A DNA stretch of 64,000 nucleotides from Flavobacterium weaverense (GCF_003688495.1 NZ_REFH01000009.1:186001-250000), one strand, 5' to 3'; shown: positions 17,255-26,644, counted from the stretch's first letter. The notes: generated from the letters alone by a model not told the origin. Program-made: numbers and translations.

Positions 17255-19840
17255 TTAAGCTGAATTTCTACTAGCATTTGTATTCCCAAAAAGAGAGCGT
17301 GTAACGATTTTCTCATACACTTTTATTAGCTCCTCATTTGGTACACTTTCTTTATTTAATTCATTTATCTTTAACAATGCATATTGTTGTATTGTTATCA
17401 ATGGCAATATAATACGCTCTCTAACATCAATTGAAGCTTTACCATCAGGATAGTTCTCCATTAAACTTTTATGACCTGCAATTTTTAACAACAATCGTTT
17501 CGTTTCTAAAAATTCATCGTAAATAATTTGCCAAAATTCTCCAAACTCCGCATCTTTTCTCATATATGCCGTTAGCGGAAAAAATGACTTTGCTAATGAC
17601 ATCATACTGTTTTCTAAAAGTGTTTTAAAGAACATTGAATTATTGTATAAGTCCTGAACTTTGTCCCACTGATCAGTTTCCTCATAATGTTTTAGCGCCG
17701 TTCCTAAACCAAAAAATCCAGGAACATTTTGCTTCAGTTGGCTCCAAGAACCTACAAATGGAATTGCTCTTAAATCAGCAAAATCTAAACTTGCTGATTT
17801 GCTCCTTTTTGAAGGTCGGCTTCCTATATTTGTCTTTGCGTAATATTTCAATGTACTCATCTGTTCTAAATACGGAATGAATTTAGGATGATTTTTAAAA
17901 CTTAAGTATTTTTCGTATCCCAAATCCGCTAAAGCATTTAGAACATCTTTTTCGCCGCCACTAAGCTCATTTTCACCTTTATTAAAAACTTGGTTTGTAA
18001 CACCGGCGCTTACTAAATTTTCTAAATTATAGCGACAAGAATCCATAGTTCCAAAGTTTGAACTAATAGTTTGTCCCTGCACAGTAATTTGAATTTCGTT
18101 ATTTTCAATATTTGGACCTAACGAAGCATAAAACTTATGTGTTTTTCCGCCACCACGAGCTGGAGGTCCTCCACGACCATCAAAGAAAATAACTTTGATT
18201 CCGTATTTTCTAGAAATTGCGGTAAGCTCTTCTTTCGCCTTATAAATACTCCAGTTTGCCATCAGATAACCACCATCTTTAGTTCCATCAGAAAATCCAA
18301 GCATTATTGTTTGCTTATTATCTCTGTTAGACAAATGCTTTGCATAAGCTGGATTTAAATATAATTTCTCCATTATTTCATGTGCACTTTGTAAATCTTC
18401 GACAGATTCAAAAAGAGGGATGATATCAACAGTAGGATTCTCCCAATTACTCAATCGGAATAATGCAAAAGTCTCCATCACATTAAGTGCGCTTTCATTA
18501 TTACTAATAATGTATCGGTTGGCACCAAATTCTCCATTTTTAGCTTGAATCGTTTTAATGGATTGTACTGATTCAATAGTTAATCGGGTTAATTCATTTT
18601 CGAAAACCGTAGGATCTAAATCACTGCTTAAGTTCGATAAGACCTCGAATTTTTCTGCTTCTGCTAATTCAAAATAATTTTTAGGAAAAACGCTAGCATC
18701 GTTTTTCAAGTAATAATCAACAATATCACTAAAAACTGAATCGTGTATTTTACTGTTTTGACGAATATCCAATGACGCAAAATGAAAACCAAATAGATTT
18801 ACTTTTATTAACAAAGCCTCTAAATCATCTAAATATAAAGATTGATGTTGGTCAATTATTATATGTTTAATTTTATTCAATTGTGCTTTAAACTCTTCTA
18901 GAGTGATAAATATTTCACCTTTAGAATAAAATACAGACCTATAAAGCTTATATTCAAGTTCAGCAACTAATGTATCTACGCCTGAGAAAGTTAATTTTCT
19001 TTTTAGTGCTCTAATTTCGATATAATAACATTTCAAAATTGAAGTACGAAGTCTTTCAGCAACATTTAAAGTTATGTCTGTAGTTACGAATGGATTTCCA
19101 TCACGATCACCACCTGGCCAAAAACCAAGTTGAATTAATGGATTGTCAATTGATTTACCTTTAAAAATATTTTTTTGTAAGTAGTGCACCATTTCTCCTG
19201 ACGTCTCATAGAAAACGTTTTCAAGATACCAGATCAAACTTACTGCCTCATCAAATGGATTAGGTTTTTCGTCCTTAATAAAAGGTGTTTTTCCTAATTG
19301 AGCCAATAATTGTTTAATCTCTAATAAATTATTTTTCCTGATTGCATTAGTTAAATCATTGATTATTCCTAATACTGCTCCTGGATAAAACTGAGTTGGA
19401 TGCGCAGTTAAAACCGTCCTAACATGAAAATTTTGCAAAAAGTCAATTACTTCTTCCTGCTTGTTTTTAGCATCTGTTTTTTCTTTTACATCCCTTAACG
19501 ATCCTCTTCCCTCCATATTGTGAACTATGGGAAAAGCTGCATCTTCAATCGCATCAAATAAAACAACTTGACGCTCGATGTACTGAATAAAACGAAACAT
19601 TATATCAATCTTATCTTCCTCAGTAGCATTTTGAAAATATCGTTCAGCGAAGAAATCTACAATCTCTTTCGGTGTTTCTTGTTTTTTAAATCCTGTATCG
19701 CATATATCTGAAAACAAAGGCAGTAATGCTCCCGTATTATCAATGGAATCAAAAGGAAGCGTAATAAAAACACTATTATAGATATTATATTTTGATAGAA
19801 CGTCTTGGTTAAAACGTTCGATTTTTGGTAAAGTGTACAT
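17255..19840 (-). CDS. ppc: Phosphoenolpyruvate carboxylase
   Basis: An 861-residue enzyme that makes oxaloacetate from phosphoenolpyruvate and bicarbonate, replenishing the citrate cycle. The catalytic His147 lies in VLTAHPTQ, where Gln replaces the Glu of the common HPTE signature. Other motifs are GFWPGGDRDGNPFVT, MLGFSDGTKDGGYLMANW and FFDGRGGPPARGGGKTH. The C-terminus keeps the usual RNTG-like end in a variant form (FGNTNASRNSA). It is slightly shorter than the E. coli enzyme. An Lrp-type regulator lies upstream on the same strand, separated by a terminator. Confidence 0.95.
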   Translation of the reverse strand: MYTLPKIERFNQDVLSKYNIYNSVFITLPFDSIDNTGALLPLFSDICDTGFKKQETPKEIVDFFAERYFQNATEEDKIDIMFRFIQYIERQVVLFDAIEDAAFPIVHNMEGRGSLRDVKEKTDAKNKQEEVIDFLQNFHVRTVLTAHPTQFYPGAVLGIINDLTNAIRKNNLLEIKQLLAQLGKTPFIKDEKPNPFDEAVSLIWYLENVFYETSGEMVHYLQKNIFKGKSIDNPLIQLGFWPGGDRDGNPFVTTDITLNVAERLRTSILKCYYIEIRALKRKLTFSGVDTLVAELEYKLYRSVFYSKGEIFITLEEFKAQLNKIKHIIIDQHQSLYLDDLEALLIKVNLFGFHFASLDIRQNSKIHDSVFSDIVDYYLKNDASVFPKNYFELAEAEKFEVLSNLSSDLDPTVFENELTRLTIESVQSIKTIQAKNGEFGANRYIISNNESALNVMETFALFRLSNWENPTVDIIPLFESVEDLQSAHEIMEKLYLNPAYAKHLSNRDNKQTIMLGFSDGTKDGGYLMANWSIYKAKEELTAISRKYGIKVIFFDGRGGPPARGGGKTHKFYASLGPNIENNEIQITVQGQTISSNFGTMDSCRYNLENLVSAGVTNQVFNKGENELSGGEKDVLNALADLGYEKYLSFKNHPKFIPYLEQMSTLKYYAKTNIGSRPSKRSKSASLDFADLRAIPFVGSWSQLKQNVPGFFGLGTALKHYEETDQWDKVQDLYNNSMFFKTLLENSMMSLAKSFFPLTAYMRKDAEFGEFWQIIYDEFLETKRLLLKIAGHKSLMENYPDGKASIDVRERIILPLITIQQYALLKINELNKESVPNEELIKVYEKIVTRSLFGNTNASRNSA

Positions 19841-19881
19841 AATTATATAGTTGTAGTTGGTTTAGTCAATTAATTTGTCAT

Positions 19882-19910
19882 AAAAAAACCCCAAGAATAA
19901 ACTTGAGGTT
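19882..19910 (-). terminator. Rho-independent terminator of the Lrp-type gene
   Basis: On the reverse strand, AACCTCAAG pairs with CTTGGGGTT (one G-U pair), followed by a T run. It separates the Lrp-type gene from ppc. Confidence 0.75.
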
Positions 19911-19940
19911 ATATTTTAAATATAGCGTATTCAAGGTTAA

Positions 19941-20420
19941 TTACATATTTTTGAAAATAGTATGCATCAAACGCTTCTTATCATTAATGCTTTCTTCAAG
20001 CGAAATCATAGTTTCAGTTCTATAAACACCATCAATATCATCAATCATAAAGATGACATCTTTTGCATGCTTAGTATCTTTTGCTCTAATCTTACAAAAA
20101 ATATTGAATTTACCTGTTGTAACAGAGGCTACAGTTACATAAGGAATTTCATTAATACGTTCTAAAACGAATTTTGTTTGAGACGTGTTGTTTAGGAAAA
20201 CACCAACGTAAGCGATGAAAGAATAACCTAACTTGTCATAATCAAGTACCAAAGATGATCCCATGATTATACCAGCATCCTCCATCTTTTTTACTCTAAC
20301 ATGAACCGTTCCTGCAGAAATCAGTAATTTTTTTGCAATATCGGTAAAGGGAACTCTTGTGTTATCAATCAGCATATCCAATATCTGGTGATCTACTTCA
20401 TCTAAACGAAATTTACTCAT
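19941..20420 (-). CDS. Lrp/AsnC-family transcriptional regulator
   Basis: A 159-residue protein with an N-terminal winged helix-turn-helix (about residues 4-55: LDEVDHQILDMLIDNTRVPF, then LLISAGTVHVRVKKMEDAGII) and a C-terminal RAM ligand-binding domain (about 70-145, with VASVTTGKFNIFCKIRAKD). Such regulators sense amino acids or other small ligands and form octamers. It sits between ppc and an M14 peptidase gene on the same strand, with its own terminator downstream. Confidence 0.92.
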   Translation of the reverse strand: MSKFRLDEVDHQILDMLIDNTRVPFTDIAKKLLISAGTVHVRVKKMEDAGIIMGSSLVLDYDKLGYSFIAYVGVFLNNTSQTKFVLERINEIPYVTVASVTTGKFNIFCKIRAKDTKHAKDVIFMIDDIDGVYRTETMISLEESINDKKRLMHTIFKNM

Positions 20421-20499
20421 AATTCTTTAATTAATTTTATTTTAATTGCTTTAACAAAGTATAAAATTATACATAAATATTAACAAGACGATACAATAA

Positions 20500-21654
20500 T
20501 TACGATTTTATCATTCCATTAACAAATTTGATGTTATTATCTAAATAAAAATCAGCTTTTTGATTTAACTTCGGAATATTATCAGCATCATCTTTATATA
20601 AGGCCTCTTCCGCATCGTATTCAAAATGAGCAAAGTAATGTTCTAAATTACCTATTTCTGAAATATAGGCATTAAAGCATATCTGATTTTCAATTAACTC
20701 TTCTTTGTATTGAGCTGCAAAATTGGTGATTTTTTCAATACCATCATAATTAATTTTGATGTTTTTATAAATAAAATCATAAAAAACGACTTTATTTTGA
20801 GAAATATTCAAGTATTTGTCAATTCCATTGACAACTATAACGTTTTCGTAAAGTGTAATGAAACTGGTTACAAGTGACATGAAAATATATTTACGGGTTT
20901 CTTCTCGCTGATAATCACCTGCAAAATGACCCGCTTCAAACAAAATAGTAGGTGCTCCTAAACTCTGAAACATATCACCAATACAATTGATGTTGAAAGA
21001 ATCATCAAAACGACCTACTTGTCCAGGAATATACTTCTGTAATGCTTCATTAATTGCTACAATTACCGAAATAGCTTTCATTCTTGATTCATTAATCTCT
21101 CTTGCATCATTATAAGAAGGAGCTAAAAAAGAAACTGTAGCTGGCTTACCAGTAGCGCCAACGCCGAAAATAGTACGTTGATCGTGCAAGTTAAAACAGT
21201 AGTCCGGTTTAAAAGAATCAAATGTTTTTCGTAAAACTTGACTTTCTGGCTGAGAAAGATCTACAGAGTCGCGATTCAGGTCTACTTTGTTAGCATTTTC
21301 TCTGGTATATAACAAAGCTCCATCTGGATTTAAAATCGGAATACTTAAAAAAGTAAATTTATTTAGAAATTGCTGTGCTAAATCAGAACCACTTTTTAAG
21401 AAATTTAAAAAATCAAATAATGCTTTTGTCGTCGTACTTTCATTTCCATGCATTTGCGACCACAGAAAAATTTTCATCTTACCTGATCCAATTTGGAAAG
21501 AATAAATAGGTTTCTCTAAAACAGAGTATCCTATAATTTTAAGTTCATTTTCCGTATTTAATTTATTCAATAGCGGCTCAATCGAACTTAAAGTTAAGTA
21601 ACGACCACTTATTGATTTCTCTTTATTTTGATTAAAAAGCACTTCTAAATTCAT
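20500..21654 (-). CDS. M14-family zinc carboxypeptidase, cytoplasmic
   Basis: A 384-residue protein with the M14 metal site: His and Glu in QMHGNESTTTKALFDF (HxxE), and the third ligand His in CFNLHDQRT. DLNRDSVDLSQPES carries the substrate-binding Arg, and the catalytic Glu is probably in ILFEAGHFAGDYQRE. There is no signal peptide, so it acts in the cytoplasm on peptides or amide conjugates, unlike secreted carboxypeptidases. It is divergent from an XRE-type regulator. Its likely -7 box (TACTTTTG, reverse strand 21673-21680) is buried in a palindromic operator, so that regulator probably represses it. Confidence 0.82.
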   Translation of the reverse strand: MNLEVLFNQNKEKSISGRYLTLSSIEPLLNKLNTENELKIIGYSVLEKPIYSFQIGSGKMKIFLWSQMHGNESTTTKALFDFLNFLKSGSDLAQQFLNKFTFLSIPILNPDGALLYTRENANKVDLNRDSVDLSQPESQVLRKTFDSFKPDYCFNLHDQRTIFGVGATGKPATVSFLAPSYNDAREINESRMKAISVIVAINEALQKYIPGQVGRFDDSFNINCIGDMFQSLGAPTILFEAGHFAGDYQREETRKYIFMSLVTSFITLYENVIVVNGIDKYLNISQNKVVFYDFIYKNIKINYDGIEKITNFAAQYKEELIENQICFNAYISEIGNLEHYFAHFEYDAEEALYKDDADNIPKLNQKADFYLDNNIKFVNGMIKS

Positions 21655-21668
21655 TGCGTTTTGTTTGA

Positions 21669-21706
21669 TTTACAAAAGTAAACATCTTTGCATTTACATT
21701 TGTAAA
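21669..21706. promoter_or_regulatory. Two TTTAC-N4-GTAAA operators at the M14 peptidase promoter
   Basis: Two perfect palindromes, TTTACAAAAGTAAA (21669-21682) and TTTACATTTGTAAA (21693-21706), start 24 bases apart, so they face the same side of the helix roughly two turns apart. The first overlaps the reverse-strand -7 element TACTTTTG. Half sites GTAAAC follow at 21715 and 21735. Confidence 0.65.
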
Positions 21707-21889
21707 CTCAAAAAGTAAACAATTTTTCATTAATGTAAACACTTATATTACGCGTTAACCGCAAACGCATATCCTTACAATTAACAATTGTTACTAGTTA
21801 TATAATAATTTATTAAAATATTTAAAACTAGTATTTTAACGTATATTAATTTTAGCATTACTTCAAACAAATATTACTGTATTCTATTA

Positions 21890-21973
21890 TTTACATCTGT
21901 AATCTTGCTATTGAGATTACTTTTAGTTACATTTGTAATTAGTAATGGATTAATTGTAATTTACAATGGTAAA
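21890..21973. promoter_or_regulatory. Three operators and promoter of the XRE regulator gene
   Basis: Near-palindromes of the same TTTAC-N4-GTAAA type lie at 21890-21903 (TTTACATCTGTAAT), 21926-21939 (GTTACATTTGTAAT) and 21960-21973 (TTTACAATGGTAAA). The promoter is TTG at 21905-21907, a 20-base spacer, and TACATTTG at 21928-21935. The sites lie just upstream of the -33 box, across the -7 box, and across the start codon (21966-21968). This layout is what autorepression would need. Confidence 0.65.
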
Positions 21974-22442
21974 CATAGAAGATTTTATAAAAAGGCTGGA
22001 GATATTGTTAGACTATTACAGTCTAAATGCTTCTTCTTTTGCAGATAAAATTGGTGTACAAAGATCAAGCTTGTCTCACCTATTATCTGGAAGAAATAAG
22101 CCAAGTTTAGATTTTATACTTAAAATTTTAGAGGTTTACCCCGATGTAGATTTGTACTGGATTTTAAATGGGAAGGGAACTTTTCCAAAATCTTCTAATG
22201 AGAACTTTGAAAATATTGCACAAATTAACACTGTTTCAAAAGAGAACGATTCTCCACTGCAACATAAAGATAGCATTGTGGAAGATTTATTTTCGAATAA
22301 TAAAATAACAAAAGCAGTTACTAACTCCACTACAAAAGAAATAGAAAAGCAGAATAACACCGTAGCTCTAAATTCTAACGAGATTGATAAAATTGTAATT
22401 TTTTATAAAAATGGAACTTTCAAAAGTTACAGACCAGATTAG
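21966..22442 (+). CDS. XRE-family helix-turn-helix regulator
   Basis: A 158-residue protein. Residues 1-65 form a Cro/C1-type helix-turn-helix (FADKIGVQRSSLSHLLSGRNKPSLDFILKIL) followed by DLYWILNGKGTF, a common continuation in Bacteroidetes XRE proteins. Residues 75-135 are a polar Ser/Asn/Lys-rich linker. The tail ends EIDKIVIFYKNGTFKSYRPD and may be a small dimer or ligand element. Its start codon lies inside a palindrome like those at its own promoter and at the divergent M14 gene, so it probably controls both. A strong terminator follows. Confidence 0.85.
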   Translation: MVNIEDFIKRLEILLDYYSLNASSFADKIGVQRSSLSHLLSGRNKPSLDFILKILEVYPDVDLYWILNGKGTFPKSSNENFENIAQINTVSKENDSPLQHKDSIVEDLFSNNKITKAVTNSTTKEIEKQNNTVALNSNEIDKIVIFYKNGTFKSYRPD

Positions 22443-22450
22443 TTAAAATA

Positions 22451-22487
22451 AAAAAATGAGCTCGATATAATATCGAGCTCATTTTTT
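22451..22487. terminator. Strong bidirectional terminator after the XRE gene
   Basis: A 17-bp perfect stem with a TAA loop around ATGAGCTCGATA / TATCGAGCTCAT, flanked by A and T runs. It can serve the XRE gene and the convergent lipoprotein gene. Confidence 0.88.
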
Positions 22488-22561
22488 CTAGGAAATATAT
22501 TTATTTTACTTTTTCTAAATAAGTAAAAAATACTTGGTGCTCAAAAATTTGAAGCTTTAAT

Positions 22562-23563
22562 TTATTTTATTAAAAGAAAGATTGAAGTAACCCCTGCTTC
22601 TACTCGTGAATTTGTTGGAGCTATATCAGCAGATGTCATTGGATATACAAATGTTAGCACTTTACCACCACCATTTAATCGCTCTGCTACATAAATATAA
22701 TTAGTAGAACTATCGTAAGCAACGTCAACAGGATTTCCCAACATAGAATTGGGACCGTATATTCTAACTTGGTTAGAAACAGCAATTGTGCCTAATGCTG
22801 GAGTTGAAGCGAAAACACTCGAGAAATTTTTTATAACAATTAATCCACCGTCAGTTGCTGAAGCTGCATCAGCAACATCAGTTAAAATCATTACATCATC
22901 TGCTGAAGAGTACGTGATACCATGTGTACGGGTCAAACCTGCTATTGTTACGCGTTTAGTTGCAGTAATCATCCCTGAAGCTTTACTCATAAAATCTTTA
23001 AAAAGAACAACATCACCAGTTAAATCAGCAACTGCGTACAAGTCTGCTCCAGTCATGTGAATTCCCCAAAGTTTAAAATCAGTTGTAAAGGTTTTTAGTA
23101 AATCAAAACCGACAGCAGTCTTTTTATAAACAAAAAGCTTATTTGTCATTCCGTTTGTAGCAAATTGATCTTGCGCCACCACAACGATATCCCCGGAAAC
23201 TGCTGTTTCCCTAGCATTAGTGAATTGGCCAGTAATACTATTTAATGTAGCATTCAAATTATCGGTTCCTGCTTTGAATCCCGTTCTTAAACCAGAATAA
23301 CTTTCTAAACGATTGCTACTTCTTGAAGCGACTGTTACCGCATCGTTTTCACTATCATACGAAATTCCTTCTGCATCCAGCGAAGCAATTGTAAACGATT
23401 TCACCATAGAATTTGGCTTTGCCAAATCAAGATAGGAGATTTTTCCAGAAGTGTTACTTGATGTTACTAAAGTAGCTTCAGAGGAATTGCTGTTTGAATC
23501 ATTATTATCGCATGAAGCGAAAAGTAAAATCAAAAGTGCCGAACTGATAAATAAATTTTTCAT
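22562..23563 (-). CDS. Secreted lipoprotein with beta-propeller-like repeats
   Basis: A 333-residue protein. A signal peptide ends in the lipobox LLFASC, and the mature end CDNNDSNSNSS is the acidic/Ser-rich type seen on exported Bacteroidetes lipoproteins. The rest holds repeated segments of the form AEGISYDSENDAVTVASRSS, THGITYSSADDVMILTD and PVDVAYDSSTNYIYVAERL, spaced like blades of a YncE/NHL-type beta-propeller. The function is not known; such proteins usually bind partners or ligands in the envelope. It is convergent with the XRE gene. Confidence 0.7.
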   Translation of the reverse strand: MKNLFISSALLILLFASCDNNDSNSNSSEATLVTSSNTSGKISYLDLAKPNSMVKSFTIASLDAEGISYDSENDAVTVASRSSNRLESYSGLRTGFKAGTDNLNATLNSITGQFTNARETAVSGDIVVVAQDQFATNGMTNKLFVYKKTAVGFDLLKTFTTDFKLWGIHMTGADLYAVADLTGDVVLFKDFMSKASGMITATKRVTIAGLTRTHGITYSSADDVMILTDVADAASATDGGLIVIKNFSSVFASTPALGTIAVSNQVRIYGPNSMLGNPVDVAYDSSTNYIYVAERLNGGGKVLTFVYPMTSADIAPTNSRVEAGVTSIFLLIK

Positions 23564-23635
23564 GTGTATATTGTTTAATGGTTTAGTACACTTACGAAAA
23601 ATTGAAGATCTTGGTTCTGCTTTTTTAATATATAT

Positions 23636-24196
23636 TTAACTTTGTTCAAGAATATATCCGTTTTTGGGAATTTTACCTTTTACACCGATGAAATGTTTCT
23701 TTAAAATTTCAATTTCAGCTTCGATGTCTCCTGTGGGAAAAACTGGTTTTCCTAAATTAACCTCTTTTTTACCAAAATCGAATGCTACAGGCACAATAGG
23801 AACATTTGCTTTTAAAGCAATATAATAAAATCCTGTTTTGAGTTCTGTAACTTTATTTCGCGTTCCCTCTGGCGCAACAGCCAGACGAAAAACTTCTTTA
23901 CGCTTAAATATAGCAGCGATAGAATCTACTTTATTTAAACCTCCCGATCGATCGAGTGGCTCTCCTCCCATATATCTAAAATACCAACCAAGAGGAAATC
24001 GAAACAACTCTTTTTTGCCCACAAAATTCATTTCTAATTCAGTTATTCCTCTGGTGAAAATTCCCAAATAAAAATCGTGTGCGCTAGTGTGTGGAAGTAC
24101 CATCAACACACACTTTTTTATGTCTGTATCGATTGTTCCCACTATTTTCCAACCCATAAGTTTGAAAAATATCCACTTGTATAATTGTTTCTTCAT
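23636..24196 (-). CDS. 1-acyl-glycerol-3-phosphate acyltransferase family protein
   Basis: A 186-residue PlsC-type acyltransferase. The catalytic HX4D motif is seen in LPHTSAHDFYLG, the middle motif is FPLGWYFRYMGGEPLDRS, and the EGTR motif is in APEGTRNK. These enzymes acylate lysophosphatidic acid or related acceptors at the inner membrane. The protein is shorter than typical PlsC and matches the small lysophospholipid-acyltransferase forms of Bacteroidetes. It is divergent from the spermidine-synthase-like gene, with 61 bases between start codons. Confidence 0.85.
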   Translation of the reverse strand: MKKQLYKWIFFKLMGWKIVGTIDTDIKKCVLMVLPHTSAHDFYLGIFTRGITELEMNFVGKKELFRFPLGWYFRYMGGEPLDRSGGLNKVDSIAAIFKRKEVFRLAVAPEGTRNKVTELKTGFYYIALKANVPIVPVAFDFGKKEVNLGKPVFPTGDIEAEIEILKKHFIGVKGKIPKNGYILEQS

Positions 24197-24257
24197 TCTT
24201 TTGTATTTTGGGCAAAATAAATAATTAAAACCATATTTTTGACTAAAACTTCTTATA

Positions 24258-24923
24258 ATGCTTAAAAAAATATTCAGCTACTTCATTCCTATAAAAATCT
24301 ACGAAGTTAAGTCGGCTTTAAGTAAGTCAATTGAGGTTAGTTGGGCGAATGGCGAATTAGTATTAGACTCTGAAAATGCTAATTATTCTTATGGAAGTTT
24401 ACAACGTATTCTGCGATTAGGATTAAAAAATATTGGATACAGCAAAATAGTATCGATGAATCATATTTTAGTGCTTGGGGTTGCTGGCGGAAGTGTTATA
24501 AAAACATTAGTTGACGAAATTAAATACAAGGGTTTAATAACTGGTGTTGAAATTGATCCTGAAATAATCGAAGTAGCGAATGTCTATTTTCATTTAGATA
24601 AAATTAAAAATCTTAAAATTGTAATCGATGATGCTTTTGAATATGTTCTAAAAACTAAGAATAAATATGACCTCATTATTGTAGACGTTTTTCAAGATAC
24701 GAGTATGCCCGCTTTTCTATTTGAAAGCTTTTTTACAAATCGTATTTGTTCACTGCTTAACGATAGAGGATTTATATTATTTAATACAATGATTTTAACT
24801 GAAAATCAAGATAATAGAAATAGAAAGTACGTTTCTGAATTTTATCAACCACAATTTAAAATAAAAACAATTCCTAGGGTTGAAGATCACAATGAACTTA
24901 TTGTAATTAAAAAATGCGGTTAA
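24258..24923 (+). CDS. Spermidine synthase-like Rossmann protein
   Basis: A 221-residue protein with the spermidine/spermine synthase fold: NHILVLGVAGGSVIKTLVDE (nucleotide loop), ITGVEIDPEIIEVANVYF, VIDDAFEYVL and YDLIIVDVFQD. The acidic loop GGGDG typical of true spermidine synthases is replaced by GVAGGS, and the DAYDL-type catalytic segment reads IVDVFQD, so aminopropyl transfer is doubtful. A methyltransferase role is as likely. The arginine decarboxylase in this window is far away and is not in the same transcript. Confidence 0.7.
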   Translation: MLKKIFSYFIPIKIYEVKSALSKSIEVSWANGELVLDSENANYSYGSLQRILRLGLKNIGYSKIVSMNHILVLGVAGGSVIKTLVDEIKYKGLITGVEIDPEIIEVANVYFHLDKIKNLKIVIDDAFEYVLKTKNKYDLIIVDVFQDTSMPAFLFESFFTNRICSLLNDRGFILFNTMILTENQDNRNRKYVSEFYQPQFKIKTIPRVEDHNELIVIKKCG

Positions 24924-25016
24924 TTATAAATAGAATTTAAAAATTAACGTAATAAAATAGATCTAGAAAGCAATTATTTTGTACTCTTACGGAGCCGTAT
25001 TTAATAGGGAAGCAAA

Positions 25017-25724
25017 ATGAAAAAACATTTAAAAAAATTACTTTTAGGAAAAACCGCAAAAGTTACGCGACCCAAATTTAATCCAATTCAGAAAAGAATT
25101 CTAAATATTCAATCTATTTGGAACAATGATCATCAGGATGATAGCGGAATCGAGAAAATTGTCCGTTTGATTCTTGCCTCTTCACAATTATTATTTCCTG
25201 GAATTTATATTAAATATTTAGCAAGTAAAAAAGGTATCGCCTATCAGGAATTAGCTTCTGATTTTTACATCCTATTTAAAGTAGCATTACCACTACTAAT
25301 TTTAATAAATCAATGGCAAAGCCATCAATGGCTCATCTGGATCGTTGTTTATCTTTTTTTAGAAACTTTATTTTACATTCCTACGTTGATTTTCGCTTCA
25401 GATTTATTTGGAAAACCACGGTCGTATAAGAGATCAATGCTTTTATTGTTTTTCAACTATTTGGAAATTGCTTTTGAGTATGCCGTTTTTTATTCTGTGG
25501 GTAATTATCTAAACAAAGCATTTACTCATTGGTTTGACCCAATTTATTTCAGCATCGTAACATCATCTTCTATTGGCTACGGTGATTTGTATCCTATTAA
25601 TCCCCTTGGGAAATTTCTTGTAAGTACTCAATCATTGTTATTCTTGTTTTTTATTGTACTTTTTTTGAACTTTTTCTCCACTAAAATAAACACTAAAGGT
25701 TATTTTGATCATGATGATCATTAA
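25017..25724 (+). CDS. Putative potassium channel with a single pore domain
   Basis: A 235-residue membrane protein with a basic cytoplasmic N-terminus (about 60 residues) and hydrophobic segments near residues 84-100, 105-125, 140-158 and 200-224. The pore loop between the last two contains SSSIGYGDLYP, a potassium selectivity filter of the GYG type followed by the usual Asp, as in Ion_trans_2 channels. No RCK or cyclic-nucleotide domain is present. It may be a voltage-independent potassium channel. It lies downstream of the spermidine synthase-like gene with a 93-base gap. Confidence 0.75.
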   Translation: MKKHLKKLLLGKTAKVTRPKFNPIQKRILNIQSIWNNDHQDDSGIEKIVRLILASSQLLFPGIYIKYLASKKGIAYQELASDFYILFKVALPLLILINQWQSHQWLIWIVVYLFLETLFYIPTLIFASDLFGKPRSYKRSMLLLFFNYLEIAFEYAVFYSVGNYLNKAFTHWFDPIYFSIVTSSSIGYGDLYPINPLGKFLVSTQSLLFLFFIVLFLNFFSTKINTKGYFDHDDH

Positions 25725-25728
25725 TTCA

Positions 25729-26454
25729 TTACAGCATTTTTCTAGCTTTTTCTAAATCTTCAGGAGTGTCTATTCCGATTCCAACATGCGTTGTTTCGAC
25801 CATTTTTATCCGTTTTCCAAATTCTAAATAACGTAATTGTTCCAGTTTTTCGGATGCTTCCAAAGACTTCATTGGTAAGCTATAAAAATCGAGTAAAGCT
25901 TGTTTTCTAAAAGCATATATACCGATATGTTGCATATACCGAACTCCCACATTTCTCTCTCTAGGAAACGGAATAACGGAACGCGAAAAATATAAAGCGA
26001 ATTGATTTTGATCAACAACTACTTTTACATTATTCGGATTATTGATTTCTTCCTCGTCTTTTATTTCTCGCATTAAAGATCCTAAATCTACTTTTTTATC
26101 AATGTCATTTTTAAAAACCTGAATCAATTCCCGTAATGGTTCACTATTTATAAATGGTTCATCACCTTGCACATTAACAACGATATCTACATCAATGCTC
26201 TCAACTGCTTCAGCAATACGATCGCTACCTGACTCGTGTTCCTTTACACTCATAATCGCCTTTCCATTATGAGAAACTATTTCATTATAAATTAAATCAG
26301 AATCAGTTACTACAAAAACATCATCGAATAGATTTGTTTCAACTGCTGCTTCATAAGTTCTTAAAATCACTGTTTTTCCTCCCAAATCCTGCATTAGTTT
26401 TGCTGGAAATCGCGTAGATGCGTAACGTGCTGGTATAACTGCTATTATTTTCAT
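25729..26454 (-). CDS. kdsB: 3-deoxy-manno-octulosonate cytidylyltransferase
   Basis: A 241-residue enzyme that activates Kdo as CMP-Kdo for lipopolysaccharide inner core synthesis. Support: N-terminal [21 protein letters not shown] (nucleotide-binding), [29 protein letters not shown], and [23 protein letters not shown] with the C-terminal [14 protein letters not shown]. The length is that expected for the family. It is convergent with the channel gene (4 bases apart). Confidence 0.95.
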   Translation of the reverse strand: MKIIAVIPARYASTRFPAKLMQDLGGKTVILRTYEAAVETNLFDDVFVVTDSDLIYNEIVSHNGKAIMSVKEHESGSDRIAEAVESIDVDIVVNVQGDEPFINSEPLRELIQVFKNDIDKKVDLGSLMREIKDEEEINNPNNVKVVVDQNQFALYFSRSVIPFPRERNVGVRYMQHIGIYAFRKQALLDFYSLPMKSLEASEKLEQLRYLEFGKRIKMVETTHVGIGIDTPEDLEKARKML

Positions 26455-26644
26455 TTCTATATTTTTTGTTCTGCCGCGAAGACGCTAAGGCACGAAGTTT
26501 TTATTTTAATTTTCCAAAAATCTTTACATTTCAAGATTCATAAAACAATATCAAATATAAGATTGTCCTCAACTCTCGCCAGTGTAAAAATAATGTAAAT
26601 TATATTAAATTTTGTTAGTAATAAAATAGATGATTAATGCTACC

